Assembly: GCA_016177515.1 (NCBI GenBank)
Contig: JACOUZ010000349.1
Location: 1 to 11,678, forward strand
Length of the DNA: 11,678 nucleotides
Reading direction: 5' to 3'
Source of the DNA: Acidobacteriota bacterium
GTDB taxonomy: Bacteria > Acidobacteriota > Polarisedimenticolia > Gp22-AA2
Position 1 is the stretch's first letter, and the number at the start of each line of letters is the position of its first letter. The position numbers and the translations under genes were made by a program. A model generated the notes under the pieces. It did not search any database. It was not told the DNA's origin and saw nothing but the letters and a program-made list of their open reading frames with translations. Positions 1 to 5,985 of this stretch are shown here, in pieces.

Positions 1-1
1 G

Positions 2-352
2 AAGAACGCCGTCGGGAGCGTGCCGTTCCATCTCGTCTTCGACCCCCAGGCCCTGGAGTTCATCAATTACTCCAGGTCGTCGCCGTTCCTGTCGCAGGAC
101 GGGGCCTCGACCTTCGTCCTCGCGACGCTCGGATCGGGGGGGAACGAGGTCATCGTCGGCCTGTCGCGCGAGGGCAGCCGGCCCGGCGTGAGCGGCCAGG
201 GGGCGCTCATCGACCTGACGTTCCATCCCAAGAAGGCCGGGGCGACGACCCTGAGCTTCAGCGACATCTCGGTCCTCGACCCGTCGGCCCAGCGGCTGTC
301 GTTCAACCGGCAGGGGATGACGGTGAACGTCACACCGGTCCCAGGCCAGTAG
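2..352 (+). CDS. C-terminal cohesin-like domain of a truncated large protein, probably a secretin/GspD-type component
   Basis: The frame is open from base 2 with no start inside the window, so only about the last 116 residues are visible, ending at TAG (350-352). They read as a cohesin-type beta-sandwich: a strand ending PFHLVFDPQALEF, a loop with SPFLSQDG, a strand with VIVGLSREG, then a closing GQGALIDLTFHPKKAG and a final strand ending in VNVTPV. In cohesin families this fold mediates protein-protein contacts. Related domains occur at the C-terminus of secretin/GspD-like proteins in Acidobacteria and similar lineages, and the next genes encode pseudopilins, so a secretin is the best guess for the missing N-terminal part. 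No secretin domain is visible here. A free-standing secreted cohesin protein is the alternative. The following pseudopilin gene begins within about 30 nt, which suggests one transcript. Confidence 0.7.
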   Translation, partial: KNAVGSVPFHLVFDPQALEFINYSRSSPFLSQDGASTFVLATLGSGGNEVIVGLSREGSRPGVSGQGALIDLTFHPKKAGATTLSFSDISVLDPSAQRLSFNRQGMTVNVTPVPGQ

Positions 353-382
353 GCGGTGAAAGGAGGCAGGCGGATCACCACC

Positions 383-856
383 ATGCGCAGGATCAGCCGG
401 TCCGGCCCGGCCGGCGTGACGCTGGTCGAGCTCGTCGTGACGATCGCCGTTCTGGGGATCCTCGCCACAGCGCTGGTGCCGATCGCCAAGTTCACGGTGA
501 AGCGCCAGAAGGAGCTCGAGCTGCGCCGGTCGCTCCGGACCATGCGGCAGGCGATCGACCAGTACAAGAAGTTCTGCGACACCGGCGTCATCCAGAAGTC
601 CGGGGTTGATTCGGAGTGCTACCCGCCCGACCTCGAGACGCTGGTCGACGGCGTCGAGAAGACGGGGGCCCTCGGGCAGAAGATCAAGTTCCTGAGGCGG
701 GTCCCGATCGACCCGATGATCAAGTCGCAGGACTGGGGGCTGCGCTCGTTCCAGGACGAGCCGGACTCGTCGTCCTGGGGGCACGAGAACGTCTACGACG
801 TGTTCACGACCTCGTCCAAAAAGGCGCTGGACGGGACGCTCTACAAGGACTGGTGA
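383..856 (+). CDS. Type II secretion/pilus pseudopilin, GspG-like (first of a tandem pair)
   Basis: This is a small prepilin of about 157 residues. A short basic leader ending in PAG is followed by VTLVELVVTIAVLGILATA. That is a class III signal: cleavage after Gly by a PilD-type prepilin peptidase, Glu at mature position 5, then the hydrophobic helix that anchors the subunit in the inner membrane before assembly. The soluble part has an amphipathic stretch (KRQKELELRRSLRTMRQAI), LRRVPIDP and a C-terminal LDGTLYKDW, a degenerate GspG-like ending that lacks the usual calcium-loop residues. Two cysteines flank residue 70. I chose ATG 383 because it gives a normal 11-residue leader. The frame extends in-phase to GTG 356, but that start would lie before the only good ribosome site, AAAGGAGG (359-366), which sits rather far (16 nt) from ATG 383. 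The next pseudopilin starts 1 nt after this stop, so the two are probably translationally coupled. Confidence 0.85.
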   Translation: MRRISRSGPAGVTLVELVVTIAVLGILATALVPIAKFTVKRQKELELRRSLRTMRQAIDQYKKFCDTGVIQKSGVDSECYPPDLETLVDGVEKTGALGQKIKFLRRVPIDPMIKSQDWGLRSFQDEPDSSSWGHENVYDVFTTSSKKALDGTLYKDW

Positions 857-857
857 G

Positions 858-1277
858 ATGGCAAACGGCGACGCCTGGAAGGAAAGCCCGCGGGGCGAGC
901 GCGGGTTCACGCTGATCGAGCTGCTGATCGTCATCGCCATCATCGGCATCATCGCCGGGATCGCCGCGGCGCAGCTCCGCACCGCCCCCCAGAGGGCCAG
1001 GGAGGCGGTGCTCAAGGAGGACCTCTTCGCCATCCGCGACGTCATCGACCAGTACTTCGCGGACAAGGGGAAGTACCCCGAGTCGCTCGACGCCCTGGTC
1101 GAGGAGGGCTACCTGCGCAGGATCCCGGTCGACCCGATCACCGGGTCGGAGGAGACCTGGCAGACCGTGCAGGCCGAGGCGACCGACGAGGACACCGAGG
1201 GGGCGGGCGGCATCATCGACGTGAAGAGCGGGGCGGACGGCCAGGCCCTCGACGGGACCAGCTACTCCGACTGGTGA
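858..1277 (+). CDS. Type II secretion/pilus pseudopilin, GspG-like (second of the pair)
   Basis: This is a 139-residue prepilin. The leader MANGDAWKESPRGERG is followed by FTLIELLIVIAIIGIIAG, the canonical type IV pilin/pseudopilin N-terminus with Phe1 and Glu5. It then shows a GspG-style core: AIRDVIDQYFADKGKYP, a leucine-rich segment, LRRIPVDPITGS, and a C-terminal SGADGQALDGTSYSDW. That tail keeps the G-A-D-G signature of the calcium loop of major pseudopilins better than its upstream neighbour does. GspG-type proteins polymerise into the periplasmic pseudopilus that drives substrate export through the secretin. An AAGGA site (845-849) lies 8 nt before the ATG, inside the end of the preceding gene. 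The two tandem genes share the terminal ALDGTxYxDW and are evident paralogues. I cannot tell which is the major subunit, though this copy is the more canonical. Confidence 0.88.
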   Translation: MANGDAWKESPRGERGFTLIELLIVIAIIGIIAGIAAAQLRTAPQRAREAVLKEDLFAIRDVIDQYFADKGKYPESLDALVEEGYLRRIPVDPITGSEETWQTVQAEATDEDTEGAGGIIDVKSGADGQALDGTSYSDW

Positions 1278-1295
1278 GTTCGGGAGAATTCGGCG

Positions 1296-1324
1296 TTGTT
1301 GCGGCCCCGGACGGGGCGTATATT
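1296..1324 (+). promoter_or_regulatory. Sigma70-type promoter for the lipoprotein gene
   Basis: TTGTTG (1296-1301) and TATATT (1319-1324) are separated by exactly 17 nt, matching the housekeeping consensus in 4 of 6 and 5 of 6 positions. The AT-rich -10 stands out in GC-rich surroundings. Transcription would start near 1331, just at the AGGAG ribosome site (1331-1335) before ATG 1344. It would give the lipoprotein an expression unit separate from the upstream pseudopilins. Confidence 0.6.
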
Positions 1325-1343
1325 CAGAAAAGGAGTCGACTCG

Positions 1344-1703
1344 ATGACGAGGCTTGCAAGGCGTTATCCGCAGTGGGCGGCGGCCCTCTTCCTGGCTGCC
1401 GCGCTGTCGGGGTGTCAGGAATCGGACGTTGTGGCGCCGGACGGGGCGACGATCAGCATGACGGCCAACCCGGCGACCATCGTGCTGGCCGGGGGGATTC
1501 AGGACCCGAACAAGCCGGTCACCGTCATCGCGACGGTGAGCAACAGCATTGGGGTGCCTCTGCCCGGGCAGGACGTCCGCTTCCAGACCACGGCCGGAAC
1601 CCTGACTCCGGCGGCGGGAACGCCGATCGAGACGGACTCCTTCGGCAACGCAACTACGGTTTTGAGAGAGGCGCGGCAGTCGCCGACCATCACGGCAAAA
1701 TAG
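1344..1703 (+). CDS. Lipoprotein with Ig-like (invasin/Big_1-type) domain, cut short by an in-frame TAG
   Basis: From ATG 1344, preceded by AGGAG 8 nt upstream, the protein has a lipoprotein signal peptide. A basic start (MTRLARR) leads into a hydrophobic stretch ending in a lipobox LSGC, with Cys24 as the predicted lipidated residue. The mature part shows one Ig-like fold: a strand with ISMTANPATIVLAGG, VTVIATVSNSIGVPLPGQDV, RFQTTAGTLTPAAGT, then TDSFGNATTVLREA. This is the periodic pattern of bacterial Ig-like/invasin repeats on cell-surface proteins. The reading frame stops at TAG 1701-1703 after SPTITAK, in the last strand of that domain, yet continues in the same frame for another 132 codons. 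The gene sits inside a pseudopilin cluster, so a surface role tied to secretion is possible but unproven. Codons such as TTG, AGA and AAT are more frequent than in neighbouring genes. Confidence 0.65.
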   Translation: MTRLARRYPQWAAALFLAAALSGCQESDVVAPDGATISMTANPATIVLAGGIQDPNKPVTVIATVSNSIGVPLPGQDVRFQTTAGTLTPAAGTPIETDSFGNATTVLREARQSPTITAK

Positions 1704-2102
1704 GGAAAGGCGACACAGACCTTACAGCTGCAGACCGCCACGTGCGCGCTCAATGTGATCGCCCTGAGCCCGTCCTCGCTGCCGCTGACCACCGACTGCA
1801 ACAACAAGACGTTCGACGTATCGGCGGTTGCCACGGACACCGCCGGGGATCCGTGCAAGGGCATCCTGATTAGTTTCACGTTCACCGGGTCGAACGCAGA
1901 GACCGACGTCACCGGCTCGTTCACCCCCGCCTCCGATACGACCGACCCGACTGGCCTGGCGACCTCGACACTGACCATCAGCACGACCAGTTGCGAATCG
2001 AAATGCCTCCCTAGCGGCGCCAACTGCACCGGCTTCATGAAGGCAACGTCGGGCAGCGTGGAGAGCGATTCCAGGTTTATCGAGGACCAAATCAACCCGT
2101 AA
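1704..2102 (+). pseudogene. In-frame continuation of the lipoprotein beyond the amber codon (second Ig-like domain)
   Basis: The same frame as the gene at 1344 continues after TAG 1701-1703 as GKATQTLQLQTATCALNV. This completes the interrupted strand and opens a second Ig-like unit: ALSPSSLPLTTDC, FDVSAVATDTAGDPCKGI, ISFTFTGSNAETDV, DPTGLATSTLTIS. A cysteine-rich C-terminus (TSCESKCLPSGANC) follows, ending at TAA 2100-2102. The domain boundary, the unchanged frame and the coding-like amino-acid pattern on both sides of the stop all say this was one protein of about 251 residues. It may be a nonsense-mutated gene, a readthrough product, or a sequencing or assembly error. An independent start is possible at GTG 1755, but it has no ribosome site and would begin inside a beta-strand, so I treat this part as not separately translated. 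Confidence 0.6.
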
Positions 2103-2123
2103 GCTCCCGGCGGGAGGCGGCAC

Positions 2124-3200
2124 ATGCACGATCATGAGAGGCACCGGCGCGAAGCGGGCGCCATCCTGATCATCTTCATGGTGGTGATCGCGGTGGGGGC
2201 GATCGCGCTGACCGCCGCGGCGCAGGCCTGGTCCACGACCTGGCGGCGCGACAGCGAGGAGGAGCTGATCTTCCGTGCCAACCAGTACGTGCTCGGGATC
2301 ATCGCCTATCGCAAGGAGCACGGCGGGCAATTCCCGCTGCGGCTCGAGGACCTGAACAAGCCGGGCCCCCGTCGCCTGCGTTACATCCGCAAGCTGTACA
2401 AGGACCCGATCGTGAAGGACGGCAAATGGGGGCTCCTCTACCTGATGCCGGGTGGCCAGGGGGTGTACGACCCGAAGGCGGCGCAGAAGGCCCAGGAGAA
2501 GGCCAAGAAAGAGTGGGGCTCGGACTGGGAGAGCGCCGGGACCGGATCGCTGTCGCAGATGCCGGGGGTGACGCCCCTGCAGCAGAACCCGCTCGGCGCC
2601 GGCGTGCCCGGGACCGGGGGCATGCCGCCCGGGTCGCTCCCCGCCGGCGCCCTGTCCGGCGCCATGCCGATGGTGCCGCCGACCGGTCCCGGATTTGGGG
2701 GCAAAGGGCAACTACAACTGTCGGGCGATGAAGAAAGCGTGAGCGAGCCGCCGATCGGCTGGCCGATCATCGGCGTCATCAGCCGCGCCACCGGCAAGGC
2801 GGCCGCGGACACCTTCAAGATCTACAAGGGCCACGAGCAGGTGGACGCCTGGCAATTCCACGTCTTCGATCTGGGTGAGCAGCTGCAGCAGCCGGGCAAT
2901 CCGGCGACAGGCCCCAGTGCACCCGGTTCCCTGGGCCCCGGCTTCGGCGGCCGAGGGGCCCTCGGGGGGATTAGCGGTGGGGCGCAGCCTGGAATGTTCA
3001 GAGGCGGGGCGGGCAGGCGCGACATGATGTTCCCGAACCAGAGTGGAGGGACCGGGATCCAGCGAGGGAAGGACTGGCGCCAGAGCGTCCGCCCGCCCGG
3101 CACGGCCTATCCTGGGATGCAGACGATCCCCCCCGGCTGGAATCCGGGGCAGGTCCCCGGCCAGCAGAACCAGGGGGGCAATGATCAGGGGAACCCGTGA
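2124..3200 (+). CDS. Atypical pseudopilin-like protein with Pro/Gly-rich tracts (type II secretion-associated)
   Basis: This is a 358-residue protein starting at ATG 2124, 6 nt after GGGAGG (2112-2117). Residues 12-34 form a pseudopilin-like hydrophobic helix after REAG, but mature position 5 is Ile, not Glu. Among known pseudopilins that absence is typical of the tip subunit GspK. Residues 40-105 follow the pilin core plan: RRDSEEELIFRANQYVLGI, a Q-F-P-L-R-L segment, and KDPIVKDGKWGLLYL, which parallels the DP core of the two upstream pseudopilins. Residues 140-205 and 255-358 are Pro/Gly/Gln-rich and probably disordered; GPGFGG occurs in both. Between them is a compact motif, PPIGWPIIGVISRATGK to FKIYKGHEQVDAWQFHVFD, which resembles a 'G-V-I-S-K' segment I associate with pseudopilin-like proteins of Acidobacteria. 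The role is probably as a minor pseudopilin or scaffold. No GspK-length domain is present, so equivalence to GspK is not claimed. Confidence 0.72.
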   Translation: MHDHERHRREAGAILIIFMVVIAVGAIALTAAAQAWSTTWRRDSEEELIFRANQYVLGIIAYRKEHGGQFPLRLEDLNKPGPRRLRYIRKLYKDPIVKDGKWGLLYLMPGGQGVYDPKAAQKAQEKAKKEWGSDWESAGTGSLSQMPGVTPLQQNPLGAGVPGTGGMPPGSLPAGALSGAMPMVPPTGPGFGGKGQLQLSGDEESVSEPPIGWPIIGVISRATGKAAADTFKIYKGHEQVDAWQFHVFDLGEQLQQPGNPATGPSAPGSLGPGFGGRGALGGISGGAQPGMFRGGAGRRDMMFPNQSGGTGIQRGKDWRQSVRPPGTAYPGMQTIPPGWNPGQVPGQQNQGGNDQGNP

Positions 3201-3234
3201 GCGGCGCTGAAAAAGAGCCGGCTTTCACCGCCGC
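3201..3234 (+). terminator. Long hairpin directly after the pseudopilin stop codon
   Basis: GCGGCG (3201-3206) pairs with CGCCGC (3229-3234). After one C-C mismatch, TGAAA (3208-3212) pairs with TTTCA (3223-3227), leaving a 10-nt loop. The 11-bp stem begins on the base after TGA 3198-3200. No T-run follows, so it is not a textbook intrinsic terminator. It may be a Rho-region hairpin or an mRNA 3'-end stabiliser. Confidence 0.45.
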
Positions 3235-3282
3235 CGGGACGGGCTAAGCGTTTCATGCGCCGGGACATAGGCGCTCCGGGCG

Positions 3283-3312
3283 TTGACACGGGGCGCGCTT
3301 CGCTGGTCTAAT
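3283..3312 (+). promoter_or_regulatory. Promoter of the threonine operon
   Basis: A perfect TTGACA (3283-3288) is followed after 18 nt by TCTAAT (3307-3312), which matches TATAAT in 5 of 6 positions. TGG (3304-3306) directly before it forms an extended -10. The predicted start is near 3319, giving a leader of about 108 nt before the aspartate kinase ATG at 3427. This is the best promoter in the window. Confidence 0.7.
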
Positions 3313-3350
3313 TCCCGCAACCCGAATGCTCCGATCCGAAATCGTCTGCG

Positions 3351-3378
3351 AGGGGGAGGGAGCGGTCCTCCCCTTTTT
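3351..3378 (+). terminator. Intrinsic terminator inside the threonine-operon leader (putative attenuator)
   Basis: GGGGAGG (3353-3359) pairs with CCTCCCC (3367-3373) around a 7-nt loop. The stem is extended by a G-T and an A-T pair, and TTTTT (3374-3378) follows at once. This is a standard Rho-independent terminator, but it lies about 40 nt downstream of the predicted transcription start and 48 nt upstream of the first gene. It could therefore attenuate the operon, or stop readthrough from the upstream cluster. Confidence 0.65.
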
Positions 3379-3416
3379 CATTTCCGGCGGGCGGACGGGC
3401 GTGCCATCGGAAGAGT

Positions 3417-3422
3417 GGGGAG
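3417..3422 (+). promoter_or_regulatory. Ribosome-binding site of aspartate kinase, complementary to the attenuator arm
   Basis: GGGGAG lies 4 nt before ATG 3427 and fixes that start over the in-frame upstream TTG at 3283, which lies inside the promoter. The same six bases are complementary to CTCCCC at 3368-3373, the 3' arm of the leader terminator. The two pairings are mutually exclusive, so the leader could control both transcription and translation. Confidence 0.5.
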
Positions 3423-3426
3423 CGCG

Positions 3427-4884
3427 ATGATTGTCATGAAATTCGGCGGGACGTCGCTGGCGGGCGCCTCCCAGATCATGCAGGTCGGATCGATCGTCAG
3501 GCGGTTCGTCCGCTCGCAGCCAGTGGTCGTCGTGTCCGCGATGGCGGGGGTCACCGACGAGCTGATCGGCCTGGCCGAGGGTTCGGTCGCAGGCCTGCCG
3601 CGCGACGTGAGCCGCCGTCTCGATCGGCTGCACGGGCGACACCGGCGGGAGGCGCGCCTTTTGGGCGTGAGCCACGGATCGGGCAGCCCCCTGGAGCGGG
3701 GAATCGACGCCCTGTTCGCGGAGCTCGAAGGGGTCTGCCACGGGGTGCTCCTGCTGCGCGAGCTGAGCCGGCGCTCCCTCGACCTCATCTCCTCGTTCGG
3801 CGAACGGCTGGCGGCGCTCATCGTCACGGATCACTTGAAAACGCTCGGCCTGCGGGCGCAGTATGCGGACGCTCGCGACCACATCGTCACCGACGAGAGC
3901 CACGGCGCAGCCGTGGTCGATTTCGAGGCCACCAGCCACAGGCTGCGCAAGGGCCTCCTGCCGGGAGTGCGCGCCGGGGTCGTGCCCGTGGTCACCGGCT
4001 ACATAGGCCGGACGCGAAGCGGGGCGACGACGACTCTGGGCCGCAGCGGGTCCGACTACACCGCGGCGATCCTGGGCGGCGCGCTCAAGGCGAAGGAGGT
4101 CTGGATCTGGAAGGAGGTGGACGGTGTCTGCACCGCCGACCCTGCCGTCGTGAAGAGCGCCCGGGTGGTGCCGCGCATCTCGTACCAGGAGGCGGCCGAG
4201 ATGGCGCATTACGGCGCCGAGGTGATTCATCCGAAGACGATGATGCCGGCGCGGCGGGCCGGCATCCCGATCCGGATCAAGAACACCTTCAAGCCGAACG
4301 CGCCGGGGACCCTCATCACCAGCCGCCCGGCCGGGCGCGGCACGGCGCCGCTCCTGGTCAGCAGCATCGACGGCATGGCGCTGGTGACCGTCGAGGGCAC
4401 GGGGATCTTCGGCCAGCCGGGGATGATCCTGCGCCTCCTGACCCCGGTGGCCCTGGCCGGGACGAACATCTACATGATCTCGATGTCGTCCTCCGAGTAC
4501 AACATCTCCTTCGCCATCATGCAGAGCGACCTGGAGAAGACCCTGAAGGCCCTGGAGAAGGACTTTCGCGACCGGGGCCTTTTGGGCGAGCAGGTGGCCC
4601 GCATCACTGTGGAGCGCGGCATGTGCTCCATCGCCGTGGTCGGCGCCGGGATGAAGGGGCAGCATGGCATCGCCGGACGCGTCTTCAGCGCCCTGGGGGA
4701 CGCCGGCGTGAATGTGGTGGCGATCGCCCAGGGGTCGTCCGAGTACAACATCACCGTGGTCATCAAGGGGCGCGACATGAAGCGGGGCGTGCGCGCCATC
4801 CACGATCGCCTCAACGTCGGCCGGGCCGCCCTGAGGCGCGGCCGCAGGACCAACCTGCGGCTGGTCGGGACGCGAGGACGCTGA
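3427..4884 (+). CDS. lysC: Aspartate kinase (ThrA-type, two ACT domains)
   Basis: This cytoplasmic enzyme phosphorylates L-aspartate to aspartyl-4-phosphate, the first committed step toward threonine, methionine and lysine. The 485-residue protein opens with MKFGGTSLAGA, the amino-acid-kinase signature. Next come SAMAGVTDEL, SFGERLAALI (near 123-132), GYIGRTRSGATTTLGRSGSDY (near 191-211) and KEVDGVCTADP, which together build the aspartate and ATP sites, then HPKTMMPARRAGIPIRIKNT (268-287). The C-terminus carries two ACT regulatory domains, near 317-395 and 399-470. Each contains the SSEYNI motif seen in allosteric aspartokinases, so feedback inhibition, probably by threonine given the operon, is expected. 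Motif order and spacing match the kinase half of E. coli ThrA more than short LysC forms. In that fused enzyme the homoserine dehydrogenase follows directly; here it is the next, separate gene, overlapping by TGATG. Confidence 0.95.
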   Translation: MIVMKFGGTSLAGASQIMQVGSIVRRFVRSQPVVVVSAMAGVTDELIGLAEGSVAGLPRDVSRRLDRLHGRHRREARLLGVSHGSGSPLERGIDALFAELEGVCHGVLLLRELSRRSLDLISSFGERLAALIVTDHLKTLGLRAQYADARDHIVTDESHGAAVVDFEATSHRLRKGLLPGVRAGVVPVVTGYIGRTRSGATTTLGRSGSDYTAAILGGALKAKEVWIWKEVDGVCTADPAVVKSARVVPRISYQEAAEMAHYGAEVIHPKTMMPARRAGIPIRIKNTFKPNAPGTLITSRPAGRGTAPLLVSSIDGMALVTVEGTGIFGQPGMILRLLTPVALAGTNIYMISMSSSEYNISFAIMQSDLEKTLKALEKDFRDRGLLGEQVARITVERGMCSIAVVGAGMKGQHGIAGRVFSALGDAGVNVVAIAQGSSEYNITVVIKGRDMKRGVRAIHDRLNVGRAALRRGRRTNLRLVGTRGR

Positions 4885-5957
4885 TGGCCGCTCTTCGTCT
4901 CTCCCTGGTGCAGATCGGCAAAGGAACCGTGGGTGCCGAGCTCATCGAGCAGGTGCGGGATCAGCGGCCGGCGGTCCTGGAGCGTCTCGGGGTCGACCTG
5001 GTGTACGCCGGCATCGCCGGCCGGAAGTCGGGGGTTTTCGATCCGGGCGGGATCGACCTGTCGCGCTGGAAGCGGACGGTTGAAGCCGGGGCGGGCATCG
5101 ACGGGGCGAAGATCCTCGGGCAGGCGCTCGGGGCCCTCTCCGGGATGGCGATCCTGGTGGACGCCACCGCGGCGGAGGGGATGGCCGGCGTCTACTGCGA
5201 CGCCTTCGCCGCCGGACTGCACGTCGTGACCTGCAACAAGAAGCCTTTGGCCGGCCCGCTGGCCGACTACCGGCGCGTCAGGGAGGCCGCGCGCCGGAAG
5301 CGCCGCTTCTGGCTGTACGAAGTCACCGTGGGGGCGGGGCTGCCGGTGATCTCAACCCTGCGGGAGCTCCTGGACAGCGGCGACGGCCTGGAGTCGGTCG
5401 AGGGGTGCTTCTCGGGGACGCTGAACTTCCTGTGCGCCTCCCTGGACGGCGGGGGAAAGTTCTCTGAAGTCCTTGCGCGCGCCAGGGACTTGGGGTACAC
5501 GGAACCGGATCCGCGCGAAGATCTCGCGGGGCAGGACGTCTTGCGCAAGGCGCTCATCCTGGCGCGCGAGGCGGGGCTTCCGATCGAGCCCGGCGACGCC
5601 CGCCTGGAGCCGTTCTGCCCCATCGATCGGCGGGGGGACGTGGCGAAGTTCCTGGCGAAGACGGCCGCCATGGACTCCGGGATGAAGCGCCTGTGGCAGG
5701 AAGCGGCCGCCCGGGGGATACGCCTGCGGTACGTCGCCTCGGTCGACGGCGCCTGCGGGGCGGCCCTGAAGGAGGTCCCGGCGGACAGCGCCCTCGGCAG
5801 GCTGTCGGGGCCGGAGAACATCTTCGTGTTCAAGACGAGGCGGTACCGGGAGCGGCCGCTGGTCGTCATGGGGCCGGGGGCCGGCCCGGCGGTGACCGCG
5901 GCGGGAGCATTCGGCGACATCCTCAAGGTGGCGCGGGCCGTCGCGGGGACGTCGTGA
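4884..5957 (+). CDS. hom: Homoserine dehydrogenase (ThrA C-terminal-half type)
   Basis: This enzyme reduces aspartate-4-semialdehyde to homoserine with NAD(P)H, at the branch toward threonine and methionine. The 357-residue protein has an N-terminal Rossmann motif IGKGTVG (11-17), with Lys in the variable position. It has VTCNKKPLAGP (115-125), EVTVGAGLPVI (146-156), a substrate-domain SGTLNFL, and the family signature GYTEPDPREDLAGQDVLRKA (204-223), whose Asp/Lys pair corresponds to the catalytic residues. There is no C-terminal ACT domain, unlike many stand-alone Hom enzymes of about 430 residues, so length and layout match the dehydrogenase half of E. coli ThrA. Feedback control, if any, would have to come through the separate kinase. 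ATG 4884 shares its A with the TGA of the kinase gene (TGATG), so translation is probably coupled. The frame is open well upstream, but only as overlap with the kinase gene. Confidence 0.94.
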   Translation: MAALRLSLVQIGKGTVGAELIEQVRDQRPAVLERLGVDLVYAGIAGRKSGVFDPGGIDLSRWKRTVEAGAGIDGAKILGQALGALSGMAILVDATAAEGMAGVYCDAFAAGLHVVTCNKKPLAGPLADYRRVREAARRKRRFWLYEVTVGAGLPVISTLRELLDSGDGLESVEGCFSGTLNFLCASLDGGGKFSEVLARARDLGYTEPDPREDLAGQDVLRKALILAREAGLPIEPGDARLEPFCPIDRRGDVAKFLAKTAAMDSGMKRLWQEAAARGIRLRYVASVDGACGAALKEVPADSALGRLSGPENIFVFKTRRYRERPLVVMGPGAGPAVTAAGAFGDILKVARAVAGTS

Positions 5958-5985
5958 GGCGGAAATTCGGACCGGGAGGCAGGGA

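Noticed and set aside
1755..2102. An independent gene starting at GTG 1755
   Set aside because: No ribosome site precedes it, and the same frame upstream continues the protein fold, so it is better read as the tail of the interrupted lipoprotein.
3301..3426. A lysine riboswitch or T-box in the operon leader
   Set aside because: The leader is only about 108 nt and shows neither the conserved T-box sequence nor a multi-helix lysine riboswitch layout that I can recognise.
3326..3430. A 34-codon leader ORF (ATG 3326) ending in TGA that overlaps the kinase ATG
   Set aside because: It has no ribosome site, has only one Thr and two Ile codons and no run of them, and crosses the terminator hairpin. 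A classic attenuation leader peptide is not supported.
3253..4803. A 516-codon minus-strand open frame opposite aspartate kinase
   Set aside because: It is entirely antisense to a well-supported enzyme and has His/Arg/Pro-rich composition without motifs.
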